A stretch of 64,000 bases of DNA from positions 52,803,809 to 52,867,808 of the forward strand of contig OZ024861.1 of NCBI GenBank assembly GCA_964017155.1, given 5' to 3'. The notes beneath the pieces are model-generated. The model did not search any database. It saw only the letters and a list, made by a program, of their open reading frames with translations, and was not told the DNA's origin. The DNA comes from Oasisia sp. SBJ-2009. Taxonomy: Eukaryota; Annelida; Polychaeta; Sabellida; Siboglinidae. Both the position numbers and the translations under genes were made by a program. Shown in pieces: positions 53,002 to 61,700 of the stretch (the stretch's first letter is position 1; each line of letters begins with the position of its first letter).

Positions 53002-53631
53002 ATGGACGTGAGGCTAGTACATCCGTTTACCTGCATAGTTGCCGGTCCGACCGGATGCGGAAAAACGACATTTGTCGAACGTTTATTGCGTAACGCGACG
53101 TCTTTGGTTAATTCGCCTCCAGAGCAAGTAACGTGGTGTTACGGCGAATGGCAGCCGTTGTACACCAATCTGGCAGCGACGAACCCGAACATACATTTCT
53201 TGGAAGGGTTACCGGAGGCGACGTCGTTCGACTCGAAGACGCGTAACTTGGTGGTGATCGACGACCTTATGACCGAAACGGACGAACGGGTAACGAAATT
53301 GTTCACTAAGAAGAGTCACCATTGCAATATCTCCGTTGTGTACTTGGTACAAAACCTATTTCCTAAGGGTAAAGAAAATCGAACTATAAGTCTTAACGCT
53401 CAATATATGGTGTTGTTCAAGAATCCAAGAGACGCCACCCAAGTAGTACACCTCGCAAAACAGATGTATCCGGGTCGAGTGAAATACATGCGAGAGGCGT
53501 TTACCGACGCTACGTCTGCTCCGTACGGTTATCTGTTCGTCGACTTGAGACAGGAAACTCCCGAATACCTCCGACTTCGGGCGAACATATTCCCAGACGA
53601 AACGCAATATACCTACGTTCCAAATACATAA
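53002..53631 (+). CDS. Virion packaging ATPase (FtsK/HerA, A32-like)
   Basis: A 209-residue P-loop ATPase expected to drive genome entry into the preformed capsid. The Walker A motif GPTGCGKT lies at residues 15-22, close to the N-terminus. The Walker B motif is at residues 83-88 (LVVIDD). VYLVQNLF at 113-120 carries the polar residue that follows the third core strand in this superfamily, and KNPRD at 140-144 contains a candidate arginine finger. These features and the short length fit the A32-type packaging ATPases of Polintons, adintoviruses and virophages better than cellular FtsK. The ATG at 53002 sits in a good context (CGCAATGG), and the frame is open to a TAA. It is the first gene of the rightward cluster. 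No breaks are visible, so this gene appears intact. The neighbouring capsid genes support the packaging role. Confidence 0.92.
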   Translation: MDVRLVHPFTCIVAGPTGCGKTTFVERLLRNATSLVNSPPEQVTWCYGEWQPLYTNLAATNPNIHFLEGLPEATSFDSKTRNLVVIDDLMTETDERVTKLFTKKSHHCNISVVYLVQNLFPKGKENRTISLNAQYMVLFKNPRDATQVVHLAKQMYPGRVKYMREAFTDATSAPYGYLFVDLRQETPEYLRLRANIFPDETQYTYVPNT

Positions 53632-53700
53632 AACGATTGGCCGAGAGCGGAAACGCGTCATTCATGATGTCAGCGCGAGTGAAGAGGAACGCGCTGTGTT

Positions 53701-53823
53701 TGGTTATAAATATAGACTCGCGCACGCGCGGAGGTATACTTCCGGAGCTATTTATGTAACGAAGGCGCTGATTGGTTGTAGGACGTCACCGCGCGTGCGT
53801 AGAGTGTACTTCCGCGTAAACCT
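53701..53823 (+). promoter_or_regulatory. Promoter-like 123-bp repeat, copy 2
   Basis: Second copy of the TATA-containing unit, with TATAAATATAG at 53705-53715. It begins 70 bp after the ATPase stop codon and ends exactly where recognisable coding sequence of the next gene starts. It could serve as that gene's promoter. Since it abuts the coding part directly and supplies no in-frame ATG, it may instead have replaced the gene's original 5' end. Confidence 0.6.
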
Positions 53824-54118
53824 GTTGACGAAAGCGGACGGAAAACTGATAAAAGCCGTAATTGCTAACGGCAAGCAAGAACTCGTCGACAGCTTGTGCG
53901 AATGCGCGCACAACATATTGAAAGGCAACGTTGCTCTGAAAACGATACACAAGGCGAAGTTGAGGCGTTATCGCGGACTCATGCGTAGTCTGGTGAAACG
54001 GAAAACTGCGAAAAATAAAAGAAAGATTTTACAAACGGGCGGTTTCGTGTCGGCGTTATTGGCGCCCTTGGCTACGTCGGTCATACTTCCTTTGGTTAAA
54101 AGCTTACTGCGAGCGTAG
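53824..54118 (+). pseudogene. Small basic Maverick-associated protein, start codon missing
   Basis: About 98 residues from 53824 to the TAG at 54116-54118 resemble a short basic protein that I recall as common in animal Maverick loci. It has an N-terminal helical part with a CECAHNILKGN segment, a lysine/arginine-rich middle, and a KRKILQTGGF motif followed by a hydrophobic C-terminal helix. Its function is not established; a virion or membrane-associated role is a guess. The frame is open upstream through the promoter-like repeat but contains no ATG. The first in-frame ATG is at 53981, inside the conserved part, and would leave 45 residues. Either the 5' end was lost when the 123-bp repeat was copied here, or an unseen upstream exon supplies the start. 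The stop codon directly touches the next ATG. Confidence 0.6.
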
Positions 54119-54850
54119 ATGGAGTACGCAAAGAAAATGGCACTGGTGGATCCACGCTTGTTAGAGAACGTTCGAGCGAAAGCTCCGTCGAACACGCCGA
54201 TCGCGAGCGTCTTGCGTGACCTCGACGACGAAATGCGAAACATTTTAGAACAAACCGATATGGATGTCCGGGAAAAGGTGGCGTTGTATAATCAAGTACT
54301 AGGCCGATACAACGACCTGGACGACAGACGTAGACAAGAACCCTTGCGAGTAGCTATCACGAAGACGTCCGGCGAGGAAAAACAAGTCACCTTAGATAAG
54401 GCGGACGACGAGATAACGACGTCGCCGAAGCGAGTTCCGCTCGAAAGCGAAATTATCGATAGCGTTCCTAAAATAATGAGAAATAAAGCGCAAAGATTGT
54501 TGGACAAAATCAGAACGGGGACTGGTGTAGAATGGAACGACCGGGGACAGTTGTTGGTTAAAAACATCGTCGTGCCCGGAAGCAACATAGTGGGTCTCGT
54601 CAATTACGTCTTGAGGAAAAGACGACATTTCGAACCGGTCGGATGGCAGACTTTTGTTCGCGGCCTAAAGGAGATGAACGTACCAATGGATTTGGTGGGA
54701 AATCCGGAACGGTGGCGTTATATGCAATCGACGGGCGTCGACGACGACGATTACGGCCCCCCGGTCGAGGCGACGAAACGCGTAGGTACACGTCACCGCC
54801 GTCGTTGGTCGTCCGCCGCCCTGAAAAGCTTGCGCTGGGATCCATATTAG
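54119..54850 (+). CDS. Conserved Maverick protein of unknown function (243 aa)
   Basis: Open frame of 243 residues whose ATG follows the preceding stop codon with no gap. The N-terminal third is helical and charged (MEYAKKMALVDPRLLENV, then an acidic coiled-coil-like stretch around residues 30-60). A compact region at about 110-215 contains a basic RNKAQRLLDKIR helix, a GSNIVGLVNYVLR segment near 153-165, and a GWQTF...NVP patch. The tail is arginine-rich and ends in W-D-P-Y. I recognise this layout from other animal Maverick/adintovirus loci but know no assigned function. The segment with conserved G-S-N-I and large aromatics suggests a structural or DNA-binding protein; this is inference. 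The gene is intact and lies between the small basic gene and the integrase. Confidence 0.8.
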   Translation: MEYAKKMALVDPRLLENVRAKAPSNTPIASVLRDLDDEMRNILEQTDMDVREKVALYNQVLGRYNDLDDRRRQEPLRVAITKTSGEEKQVTLDKADDEITTSPKRVPLESEIIDSVPKIMRNKAQRLLDKIRTGTGVEWNDRGQLLVKNIVVPGSNIVGLVNYVLRKRRHFEPVGWQTFVRGLKEMNVPMDLVGNPERWRYMQSTGVDDDDYGPPVEATKRVGTRHRRRWSSAALKSLRWDPY

Positions 54851-54884
54851 AAAGACTACGCGGCTAAGACGGGGCAGTGCGGAT

Positions 54885-55975
54885 ATGGAACGCACCAATG
54901 GAAGTGCGCGTCTGGGGAGGATATTGAACGCTATCTACTTCGATTCGAAAAACGTCGGGAGTTACGGAGGGGTAGACAGGTTGCGTCGTGCCGCTCGTGT
55001 ACCGTCGTACGATGCCAAGAACTGGTTGATGGAGGAGGATGCGTATACTCTTCATAAACCGGTGAGACGACGATTCAAGCGCAGGCGGGTTATCGTTGGC
55101 AGGTTGAATCAGCAATGGCAGGCGGATCTCGTCGATGTGACTCGACTGAAAAAGTACAACGACGGGACGACCTTCCTACTTACCGTGATTGACGTTTTTT
55201 CGAAGAAGGCGTGGTGTATACCTCTGAAGAACAAATCGGGAGCGTCTCTCGTGAGGGCCTTCCGCCAATTGTTGACCGGTGCGGACAGACCGATTGTACT
55301 GCAGGCGGACAAAGGTAAAGAATTTCTGAATCACGGATTTAAAAGATTTTTGAAACAAGAGAACATTCATCACTTTACAACGCACAACGACGAAACGAAG
55401 GCGAGTATCGTCGAACGTTTTAATCGGACTTTGAAGGCCCGTATGTGGAGACATTTCACGAAACGGCAGACTCTACGATACCGCGCCGTGCTACAAGACT
55501 TGGTACGCTCTTACAACAACAGTTATCACCGAAGTATAGGTATGGCTCCCCCCAAGTGAACGAGGCCAATCAGGAAGACGTCTGGCAAAGGCTGTACGGG
55601 AATACGGGCGACGGCGATACAAAAATCAATTTAAAGGTCGGCGATCGCGTCCGCATCAGCAAAGTTAAGAAGCGTTTCGATAAAGGTTACTTACCCAACT
55701 GGAGCGACGAGGTCTTCGCGATTAAAAGCGTACACAATTCGGAGCCACCGGTCTATCGATTGGTGGACGACCAGGAAAAAGCGATAGAGGGCACGTTCTA
55801 CGAACCCGAACTGCAGAAAGTGTTTATATCGGACGACACGGTTTACCGCATCGAAGAGATACTGCAGCGCCGCAAGCGAGCGGGAAAGGAACAGGTCCTG
55901 GTGAAATGGTGGGGTTATCCCGAATCTTTCAACAGTTGGTTAGATCGCCGCGCGTTGATGAAGTATAAAGGATAG
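54885..55975 (+). pseudogene. INT: Retrovirus-like integrase with C-terminal chromodomain, one frameshift
   Basis: Catalyses insertion of the element ends into target DNA. The first frame (224 residues from ATG 54885) holds the rve core with candidate triad D81 (in QADL), D142 (in LQADKGKEF) and E177 (in SIVERFN), the last two 35 residues apart as in DD35E integrases. Upstream lies the family-typical N-terminal region ending in RRRFKRRRVIVG. The first frame stops at 55557-55559. The protein continues in another frame from about 55550 with an SH3-like segment (VGDRVRISKVKKRF) and then a chromodomain at about 55838-55972 with cage-type aromatics (VYRIEEI, KWWGY, SWLD). The switch falls in a run of six C at 55548-55553 and is consistent with loss of one base. 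If this is a base-calling error, the gene is intact and about 363 residues long. Confidence 0.9.
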
Positions 55976-56005
55976 ACCTCTTCGAATAGCGTCACCATTT
56001 GACCG

Positions 56006-56269
56006 ATGGAAGATTTGGTGGACGCACCCGGAGAGGTCGAACGGAGTCAAAGCTCCGATTCTCGTTGGGCGTTGTTCGGGAGTGAGTGGCCCAAATCGGA
56101 AATCGTGTTTTTGTGTCAGGTCGTCGTGTTGTACACGGTTATCGTGGTCAGTATTTACAATCTTACAAAAGGAAACGGTGACTCTAATCTTTGGACAGCG
56201 CTTTTGAGCAGTTGCCTCGGCTACCTGTTGCCTAATCCCTCGCTGAAACGTAACGATCATGTCGTCTGA
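56006..56269 (+). CDS. Small membrane protein conserved in Mavericks (87 aa)
   Basis: An 87-residue protein with an acidic N-terminus and a clear transmembrane segment at about residues 33-53 (IVFLCQVVVLYTVIVVSIYN). After a short polar loop containing GNGDSNLW, a second hydrophobic stretch at about 62-76 (LWTALLSSCLGYLLP) follows. I recall similar short proteins just before the minor capsid gene in other animal Mavericks, but no function is known to me. A virion-membrane or host-membrane role is inference. The ATG at 56006 lies 30 bp after the integrase stop. The 3' end overlaps the next gene by 11 bases in another frame, which suggests shared transcription with penton. Confidence 0.75.
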   Translation: MEDLVDAPGEVERSQSSDSRWALFGSEWPKSEIVFLCQVVVLYTVIVVSIYNLTKGNGDSNLWTALLSSCLGYLLPNPSLKRNDHVV

Positions 56270-57011
56270 ACAAGGCTTCTACCTCACGTTGCCGAGCAAC
56301 GCGTCAATGAGTCTGCACCCCGGTAACACGTTGACGAAATACATCACGGCATTACCGCAACGCGTACGCCTCGTGGGTCAGTGGGAATGTGGTTTGGTGG
56401 AGATTCAATACCCCCATAGCTGGTACAACGTCAGACGCGACAATGCCTGGTTCGCGGTTGTCAGTGGTTCGGATCATAGCGTTATTCGGAGGGGTCGAAT
56501 CGAGACGGGTTTCTACGACAGACCGGAAAAACTGGTCGGCGCCATCAACAAAATACTGAAGCACGACGGCGTAGGTCAAGGCGTGACTTTGACTTACAGC
56601 AAGATCACGCAAAAGGTAACCGCGCAGTTAGATCCGGGCGTCATATTTTCTATGGATATGCGGAACATCTTAGGTTTCGATCAATCATTCCTGACGGAAA
56701 CCGCGGAAGCTCAGTCCGTTGTCGATATGGCCCAAGGATTCTACTCGCTGTACGTCTACACTAACGTCGTTGAACCTCGCGTCGTCGGTGACACCGTCGT
56801 ACCTTTGCTACGGATCGTCCCTTTGACGGGTCGTCACGGGGCCGTGGTGTCGAAAAGTTTCGACAATGTCCAGTACGTGCCCGTATTGCACAAGGAGTTC
56901 GGAACGGTAGAAGTAGATATAAGAGACGATGCCGGACGAAGCGTACCATTCGAACGGGGCAAGGTGACCGTCACACTACACTTTCGGCGTCGCAAGCCGT
57001 CGTTGTTTTAA
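56259..57011 (+). CDS. mCP: Minor capsid protein (penton-like, single jelly-roll)
   Basis: A 250-residue protein with the N-terminal pattern of Maverick/adintovirus minor capsid proteins: FYLTLPSNASM at residues 7-17, then a GNTLTKYITALP segment and the signature VGQWECGLVEIQYPHSWYNV at about 39-58. Repeated beta-type segments continue to a basic end (FRRRKPSLF). Members of this family occupy the capsid vertices in a T-number icosahedral shell, as penton base does in adenovirus. The ATG at 56259 overlaps the membrane-protein gene by 11 bases. The frame is open to the TAA at 57009-57011, and the next gene begins two bases later. No break is visible. The assignment rests on recognised sequence pattern and on position next to the major capsid gene. 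Confidence 0.85.
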   Translation: MSSEQGFYLTLPSNASMSLHPGNTLTKYITALPQRVRLVGQWECGLVEIQYPHSWYNVRRDNAWFAVVSGSDHSVIRRGRIETGFYDRPEKLVGAINKILKHDGVGQGVTLTYSKITQKVTAQLDPGVIFSMDMRNILGFDQSFLTETAEAQSVVDMAQGFYSLYVYTNVVEPRVVGDTVVPLLRIVPLTGRHGAVVSKSFDNVQYVPVLHKEFGTVEVDIRDDAGRSVPFERGKVTVTLHFRRRKPSLF

Positions 57012-57013
57012 AC

Positions 57014-57445
57014 ATGAATCGCCATCGCTACTACGAAGACTACTACCAAAGACAAGTAGGAGGCGTGCTGCCGGTATTCGCGGGGTCCAGAGTGCAACGT
57101 GGTCACGGATTAGGCAGTCGGTTCGGGGGTCTCTTGAGAAGCGCCGCACCTCTGATCAAGAGGGGAGCTGTGGCATTAGGTAAACGCGCCTTGAAGACGG
57201 GGTTGCGGGTAGCCGACGATGTCATGTCGGGACAGTCTGTGAAGGACTCCGCTAAGCGACGCGCGAAAGAAGCGGGGACCGATTTTATCAACAGCCTGCT
57301 CGGCGGCGCTGGCAGTCCGCCCGGCATTCGAGCTTCAAACGCGCGGCGGAAACGACGCATAAAACTGAAGACGCCAACGCCGTCGAGCAGTCTGTCGAAG
57401 AAACGTCGGCGTCGGAAGACGCACGGAGACATATTCGGCGACTAG
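57014..57445 (+). CDS. Small basic virion-associated protein (143 aa)
   Basis: Starts two bases after the penton stop codon. Residues 1-30 are tyrosine-rich and end in GGVLPVFAGSRVQRG. Next comes a glycine-led amphipathic region (GLGSRFGGLLRSAAPLIKRG, about 32-51), a second helix ending in ADDVMSGQ, and a strongly basic tail with KKRRRRK near the C-terminus that could be a nuclear-localisation or DNA-binding signal. This layout is seen in the same place in other animal Mavericks. It is reminiscent of small adenovirus minor or core virion proteins (pVI or pX type), but that relationship is not shown by the sequence alone. The gene is intact and sits six bases before the major capsid start, in the capsid gene cluster. 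Confidence 0.75.
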   Translation: MNRHRYYEDYYQRQVGGVLPVFAGSRVQRGHGLGSRFGGLLRSAAPLIKRGAVALGKRALKTGLRVADDVMSGQSVKDSAKRRAKEAGTDFINSLLGGAGSPPGIRASNARRKRRIKLKTPTPSSSLSKKRRRRKTHGDIFGD

Positions 57446-57450
57446 ACGCC

Positions 57451-58754
57451 ATGGCTTTCGTGCATCAACAGTCGTGCGAGGGAGTAAAGAGCGAACTAGA
57501 CCTGTTCAGTTTGCCCGCGACTCAAACGAGTATCGAACACGCTCAATGGGTCGAACACCGTCCCGTGGCATCGATAGGCTCCGGTGCACCGATCGAATTC
57601 TTGCTGCCCGGTTCCGGGGACGATTACCTCGACGTAGCCAACACGTACCTGCTCGTTCGCGCGCGGGTGACTAAAGCGAACGGCAACGACATCGATCCGA
57701 ATACGGCTGTCGGACCCGTTAATAACTGGATGCATTCGTTGTTTAGTCAAGTGGACGTCACGTTGAACGGTACCCTCGTGACGCCGTCGACGAACACGTA
57801 TCCTTATAGAGCATACATAGAATCCCTACTGAGTCACGGGGCGGAAGCCAAACAAACTCAACTGACCAGCTGTCTCTGGTTCAAAGACACCGCGGGACAC
57901 ATGGATGCAACGGACGACGCGAACGCGGGACTGAGGAAAAGAAAAAATTACACCGCCGACGGTCGCGTGGTAGACATGATGGGACGGTTGCACGTCCCAT
58001 CATGTTTTTTCAGGATAGATATCTCCTGAACGGGGTAGACGTGAAAATACGCCTCGTCCAGAGCAAAGACGCGTTCGCTCTAATGGCAGCCGGCGCCAAC
58101 CCCGATTTCAAAATACGTATCGACGAGGCGGCGTTGTTCGCGAGAAAGGCAAAGTTAAACCCCTCCGTGCAGATGGGTCACATCAAAGCGTTAGAAAAAG
58201 CGACAGCCAAGTACCCGGTGCGACGAGTCGATTGAAAAGTGTTCGCGATACCGAGAGGCGCAATGTCTCACACGCACGAGAACGTGTACCTGGGCGTCCT
58301 GCCGAAGAGGGTGGTATTGTGTTGCGTAGACAACGACGCGTACAACGGGGCCTACGACAAAAATCCGTTCAACATGAAACACAACGGCGTGAATTTTCTA
58401 GCTTTGTACGTTGACGGCCAACAAGTCCCCGCAAAACCGCTACAGCCGCGCTTCGGTGACGGAAACTACATACATAGCTACGTCAACCTATTCTTGGGCA
58501 CGGGAAAGATGTTTCAAGACGAAGGCAACGACTTGACGAGAATCGACTTTGCCAACGGCTACACGCTGTATACTTTTGACTTGACCCCCGACGCTTGCGA
58601 CGCCGGTCATTTCAATTTGGTACAAAAAGGTAACCTGCGAGTCGAGATTCATTTCGACCAACCGCTAGACCAGACCGTGAACGTGATTGTCTACGGGGAA
58701 TTCGAGGCGGTTTTGGAGATAGATCGCAGTAGGAACATTGTCTACGATTGCTGA
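57451..58754 (+). pseudogene. MCP: Major capsid protein (double jelly-roll, hexon-like), frameshift and in-frame stop
   Basis: Main shell protein of the predicted virion. The ATG at 57451 has a strong context (GACGCCATGG). The first part (192 residues) contains the family signatures ELDLFSLPATQTSIE, GSGDDYLDV, GPVNNWMHSLFSQVDVTLN and TNTYPYRAYIESLL. The frame is lost at 58000-58010, where a perfect hairpin meets a run of six T, and continues one frame over with FFQDRYLLNGVDVKIRL. An in-frame TGA at 58233-58235 then interrupts it. The same frame resumes with VFAIPRG and runs to the TGA at 58752-58754 through YLGVLPKRVV, NAYDKNPFNMKH-type segments and the C-terminal YGEFEAVLEIDRSRN. The pieces total about 434 residues, near full family length, so only two small lesions separate it from an intact gene. 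The lowest-risk label is a recently broken gene. Confidence 0.9.
57976..58003. other. Perfect 11-bp inverted repeat at the capsid frameshift
   Basis: ATGATGGGACG (57976-57986) and CGTCCCATCAT (57993-58003) are exact reverse complements separated by six bases. One base later comes a run of six T (58005-58010). The right arm replaces residues that I expect to be conserved in this capsid family, and the reading frame changes here. Confidence 0.9.
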
Positions 58755-61700
58755 TGGATACGACCCAGATAGATCGATAAGTGTACATCGAACTGTCTTT
58801 CACCTGGAATCCCCTGTTTACACCGGTCCCACTGACTCTACTCGTAAGCACCTGCATAAACTTGTCTTTATTGATCTCATTACGAGTCTTGTTGAGTCCT
58901 TTCGTGCTGAATTTGTCGACTCCCCCGAAACAATAGTACGTTTTGGACGACAGCCCGATAAATCCGTCCCCTGCCATTCTCGTTTGAAGAGACCCGGCGT
59001 TCGTTTGTCGTACGCTTGACGCGAGAGACAGCAGTCGTCGGGTATCCACTGTTGATTATCGAGTCGACAACGAAGGTACGCGTCTACGTGGTCGTCGCAA
59101 CATTCGGACGTAAACCATTCGGCTCTGTGTCGGAAGTAGTGTTCGCGTTTGTCCGCAGAAACGAGTTCGTCCACGTTTGCGCCCGCGATGGCGATGTACG
59201 CGGAATCGGTGTCGGTCTCGCAGTATTGGAACAACGGTCTGTCTACGTAGGTGTCGATAAAGTCGTAATAAAATTGCAACATGCGGAGTTTTGCGTACTG
59301 GTACACAAAGAACCCTATTTGGATGGGTAGGTCATATTTTATGACTCGCTTATTCATCTCGACTTCGTATACGTCTTCCGCGACATTGTCGAGCTGTCTG
59401 AATCGGCGGCTGTTTACGAGCCTTGCCGCTACCGCTTCTGTACAGTATTTTACGTCGCGGTATCTGTCTCGGTTTATTATTGTCTTAGAGTATGCGCAGC
59501 TTATTCGTGTCCGCGATGATGGACTGGTCGGGATTTGCGTCGCCCTCGCGGCGCGCGGCAGACACCTCTTTGCCGAAATATCTGAAACAAGCATTCGGCT
59601 CGTATTCGATCACTTGATAGATCCGAGTGACGATCAGCCCATGCGCCAGGTACCACTTGAGTAATGGTGTGATGAGCAAGATTTGTTTTCCAAAGTAACT
59701 CGCTACGAGCGAACGCAGGGGTTGCCGCATGATGTTGTGAGTTTCGGCGTAACGACGCATGAAAGGCCCGATATCGGCTCTGGTTATGTCGGTGTTCTTG
59801 TATATGGGTTGCATTTCGCTGAAGTATTCGCGTAGTCTCTCCGGGACTTCTATGTCGCACTCAATCAGTCCGAAAAGAGCATCGTTGCGGACTGCGTTCA
59901 ATATTTCTATTTCCGACATTTCCCATTTTTTAGCTAGTGGTCGATGGAGAGCATCGACGAACTGTTTCGTGTTTCTGTCCAGTCTTTTATGTTCTCGCCA
60001 TTGACACTCCCACATCTCAACGACGGTATTACCGAGTGTTCGCAGATATTCCGTGTTTTTCCGTGTTCGTTCCAATAGCTCGCGCATGCTTTTGTTAAGC
60101 CTCGAGTTAAACGCTTTCCCGGCGTTGAGGACGCAGTCGTGACCGTGCCAAAAGCATCCGTGGAACTGATAGGCCGTTCTAGTGTCCCTACACCATCCGT
60201 CTACGGGAAGTTGTCGCTTACCCAGTCTCTTTTTGGAACCGTTGAATTGGTGTCGTATGAAATGTCCGGTCTGCGCCGAAGTCCACTCCAACCATTCCAT
60301 CGCCATTTTCCCGAAGAAATACACGTTTCCCGGACGAAAATTATTATCCGCGCGACGGCGCGTGTAAGTTCCCGTCGGCATGTCTTGCGACAAAGCCCAC
60401 AAGTATAACGCGTTCGCGTCAAAACCGACGATCGATCGGCACGTGCGCGCGGCTGTTCCATAGTCGAGTTCGCGTAATCTCGTGACGTCTTTCTCGTGAA
60501 AGCGATGAAACACGAGACTGACTCCTCCAGTTACTGAATCTTTCAGTAAACGGTACAGGTCTTTATTGGTTTCATTGAATAGCGTGAAGTATACCTTTGT
60601 CGACAAAGTTTCAAAAAGATATTTCAATGTAAGTCCCGGTACACTAATTCCATCCTTGAACATATCTAAATGTCTCCTTTTGTAGAAATCAAATTGTTTG
60701 TCTATTGCTTCGAGAAAAGGTACTACGTCCCGATTGTTGTACCATATCAAGAAATCCTCAAACGTTTTCATATTGTTTTCGTCCCAAACCCGCTGACAAT
60801 AACCGTAATCCTCGTCAGAAATATCTTCGTTTTTCAAATTACTATGAAAGGCTTCTTTCGGAGGTAGCGACGTACATTTCAGTTTCTCGATAGAGTCGAT
60901 CCATTCGTAAGGCAGAAACCCTTTGGTCACCGCGCACCCGTACGCTTTGAGATATTTGTCGTAACTGAAACCGGGTGCGAGATAGTTCGTCATGTCCAAA
61001 AACTTGAGCGTCGGCGTTGACAAACACATGAAATTGTTGTTCTTTTTGATAACGAAGAATGAAGATCGGTTCTCTTCGTCGTCATCGCCGTTGTAAGGAG
61101 TTATATACCTCTTGATAACGTTCAAATCGTATCTTCCAGAATTGAATCCGATAACGGGGAGTTGTTCCAGATGACGATGCAGCTGACCTATTAATTTATT
61201 GTACGGGTTCTTACGTTCATGCGTTTCATCATCGTCCGATCCTTCGTCTCCGTGGCCGTCGACGTCGTCCCGCACGGATTCGTGTTCAGCCCATTCTCCG
61301 CTCAATTGTAAAAGTTGTTCGAACACGTCACGAAAACGTTCCTCGAGCATTCCTCTCGCCTCGTCGCTCATGGCTTCTAATACTTCCATCAATTTGCCGA
61401 CTACGACAGCGGGATCGCCGTTAGTTACAAAACATTTCGGTTTGCGGTGTCCCGGAATGTTCGAGGATACGCTTACACTAAGCACTTCGTGTCGAGCTAA
61501 CCAGTGTAGTTTTTCGGTTGACGGTGGTAAGTCGGTTTCGTCGATGTAACATTCGAAATCGTACGTTGCGCGATACGGGTAATAACATCGCTCCTCGTCG
61601 ACGACGATACCTTCTCCTTTAAGTTTTTGATAAATGGATTGCGGCGCATGAAACACTCCACCCGGATACACGCGTTTCGAGGTGGATTCGCAGGTACGTT

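Noticed and set aside
53696..54118. 140-residue version of the small basic protein starting at GTG.
   Set aside because: A GTG start is unlikely in an animal, and the first ~42 residues are the translated promoter repeat, shared with 52542-52664. Only the part after 53823 resembles the protein family.
58005..58011. Programmed -1 ribosomal frameshift in the capsid gene (T TTT TTC heptamer in the correct frame).
   Set aside because: The hairpin lies upstream rather than downstream, the major capsid protein would not be expected to depend on frameshifting, and the shifted frame meets a TGA at 58233.
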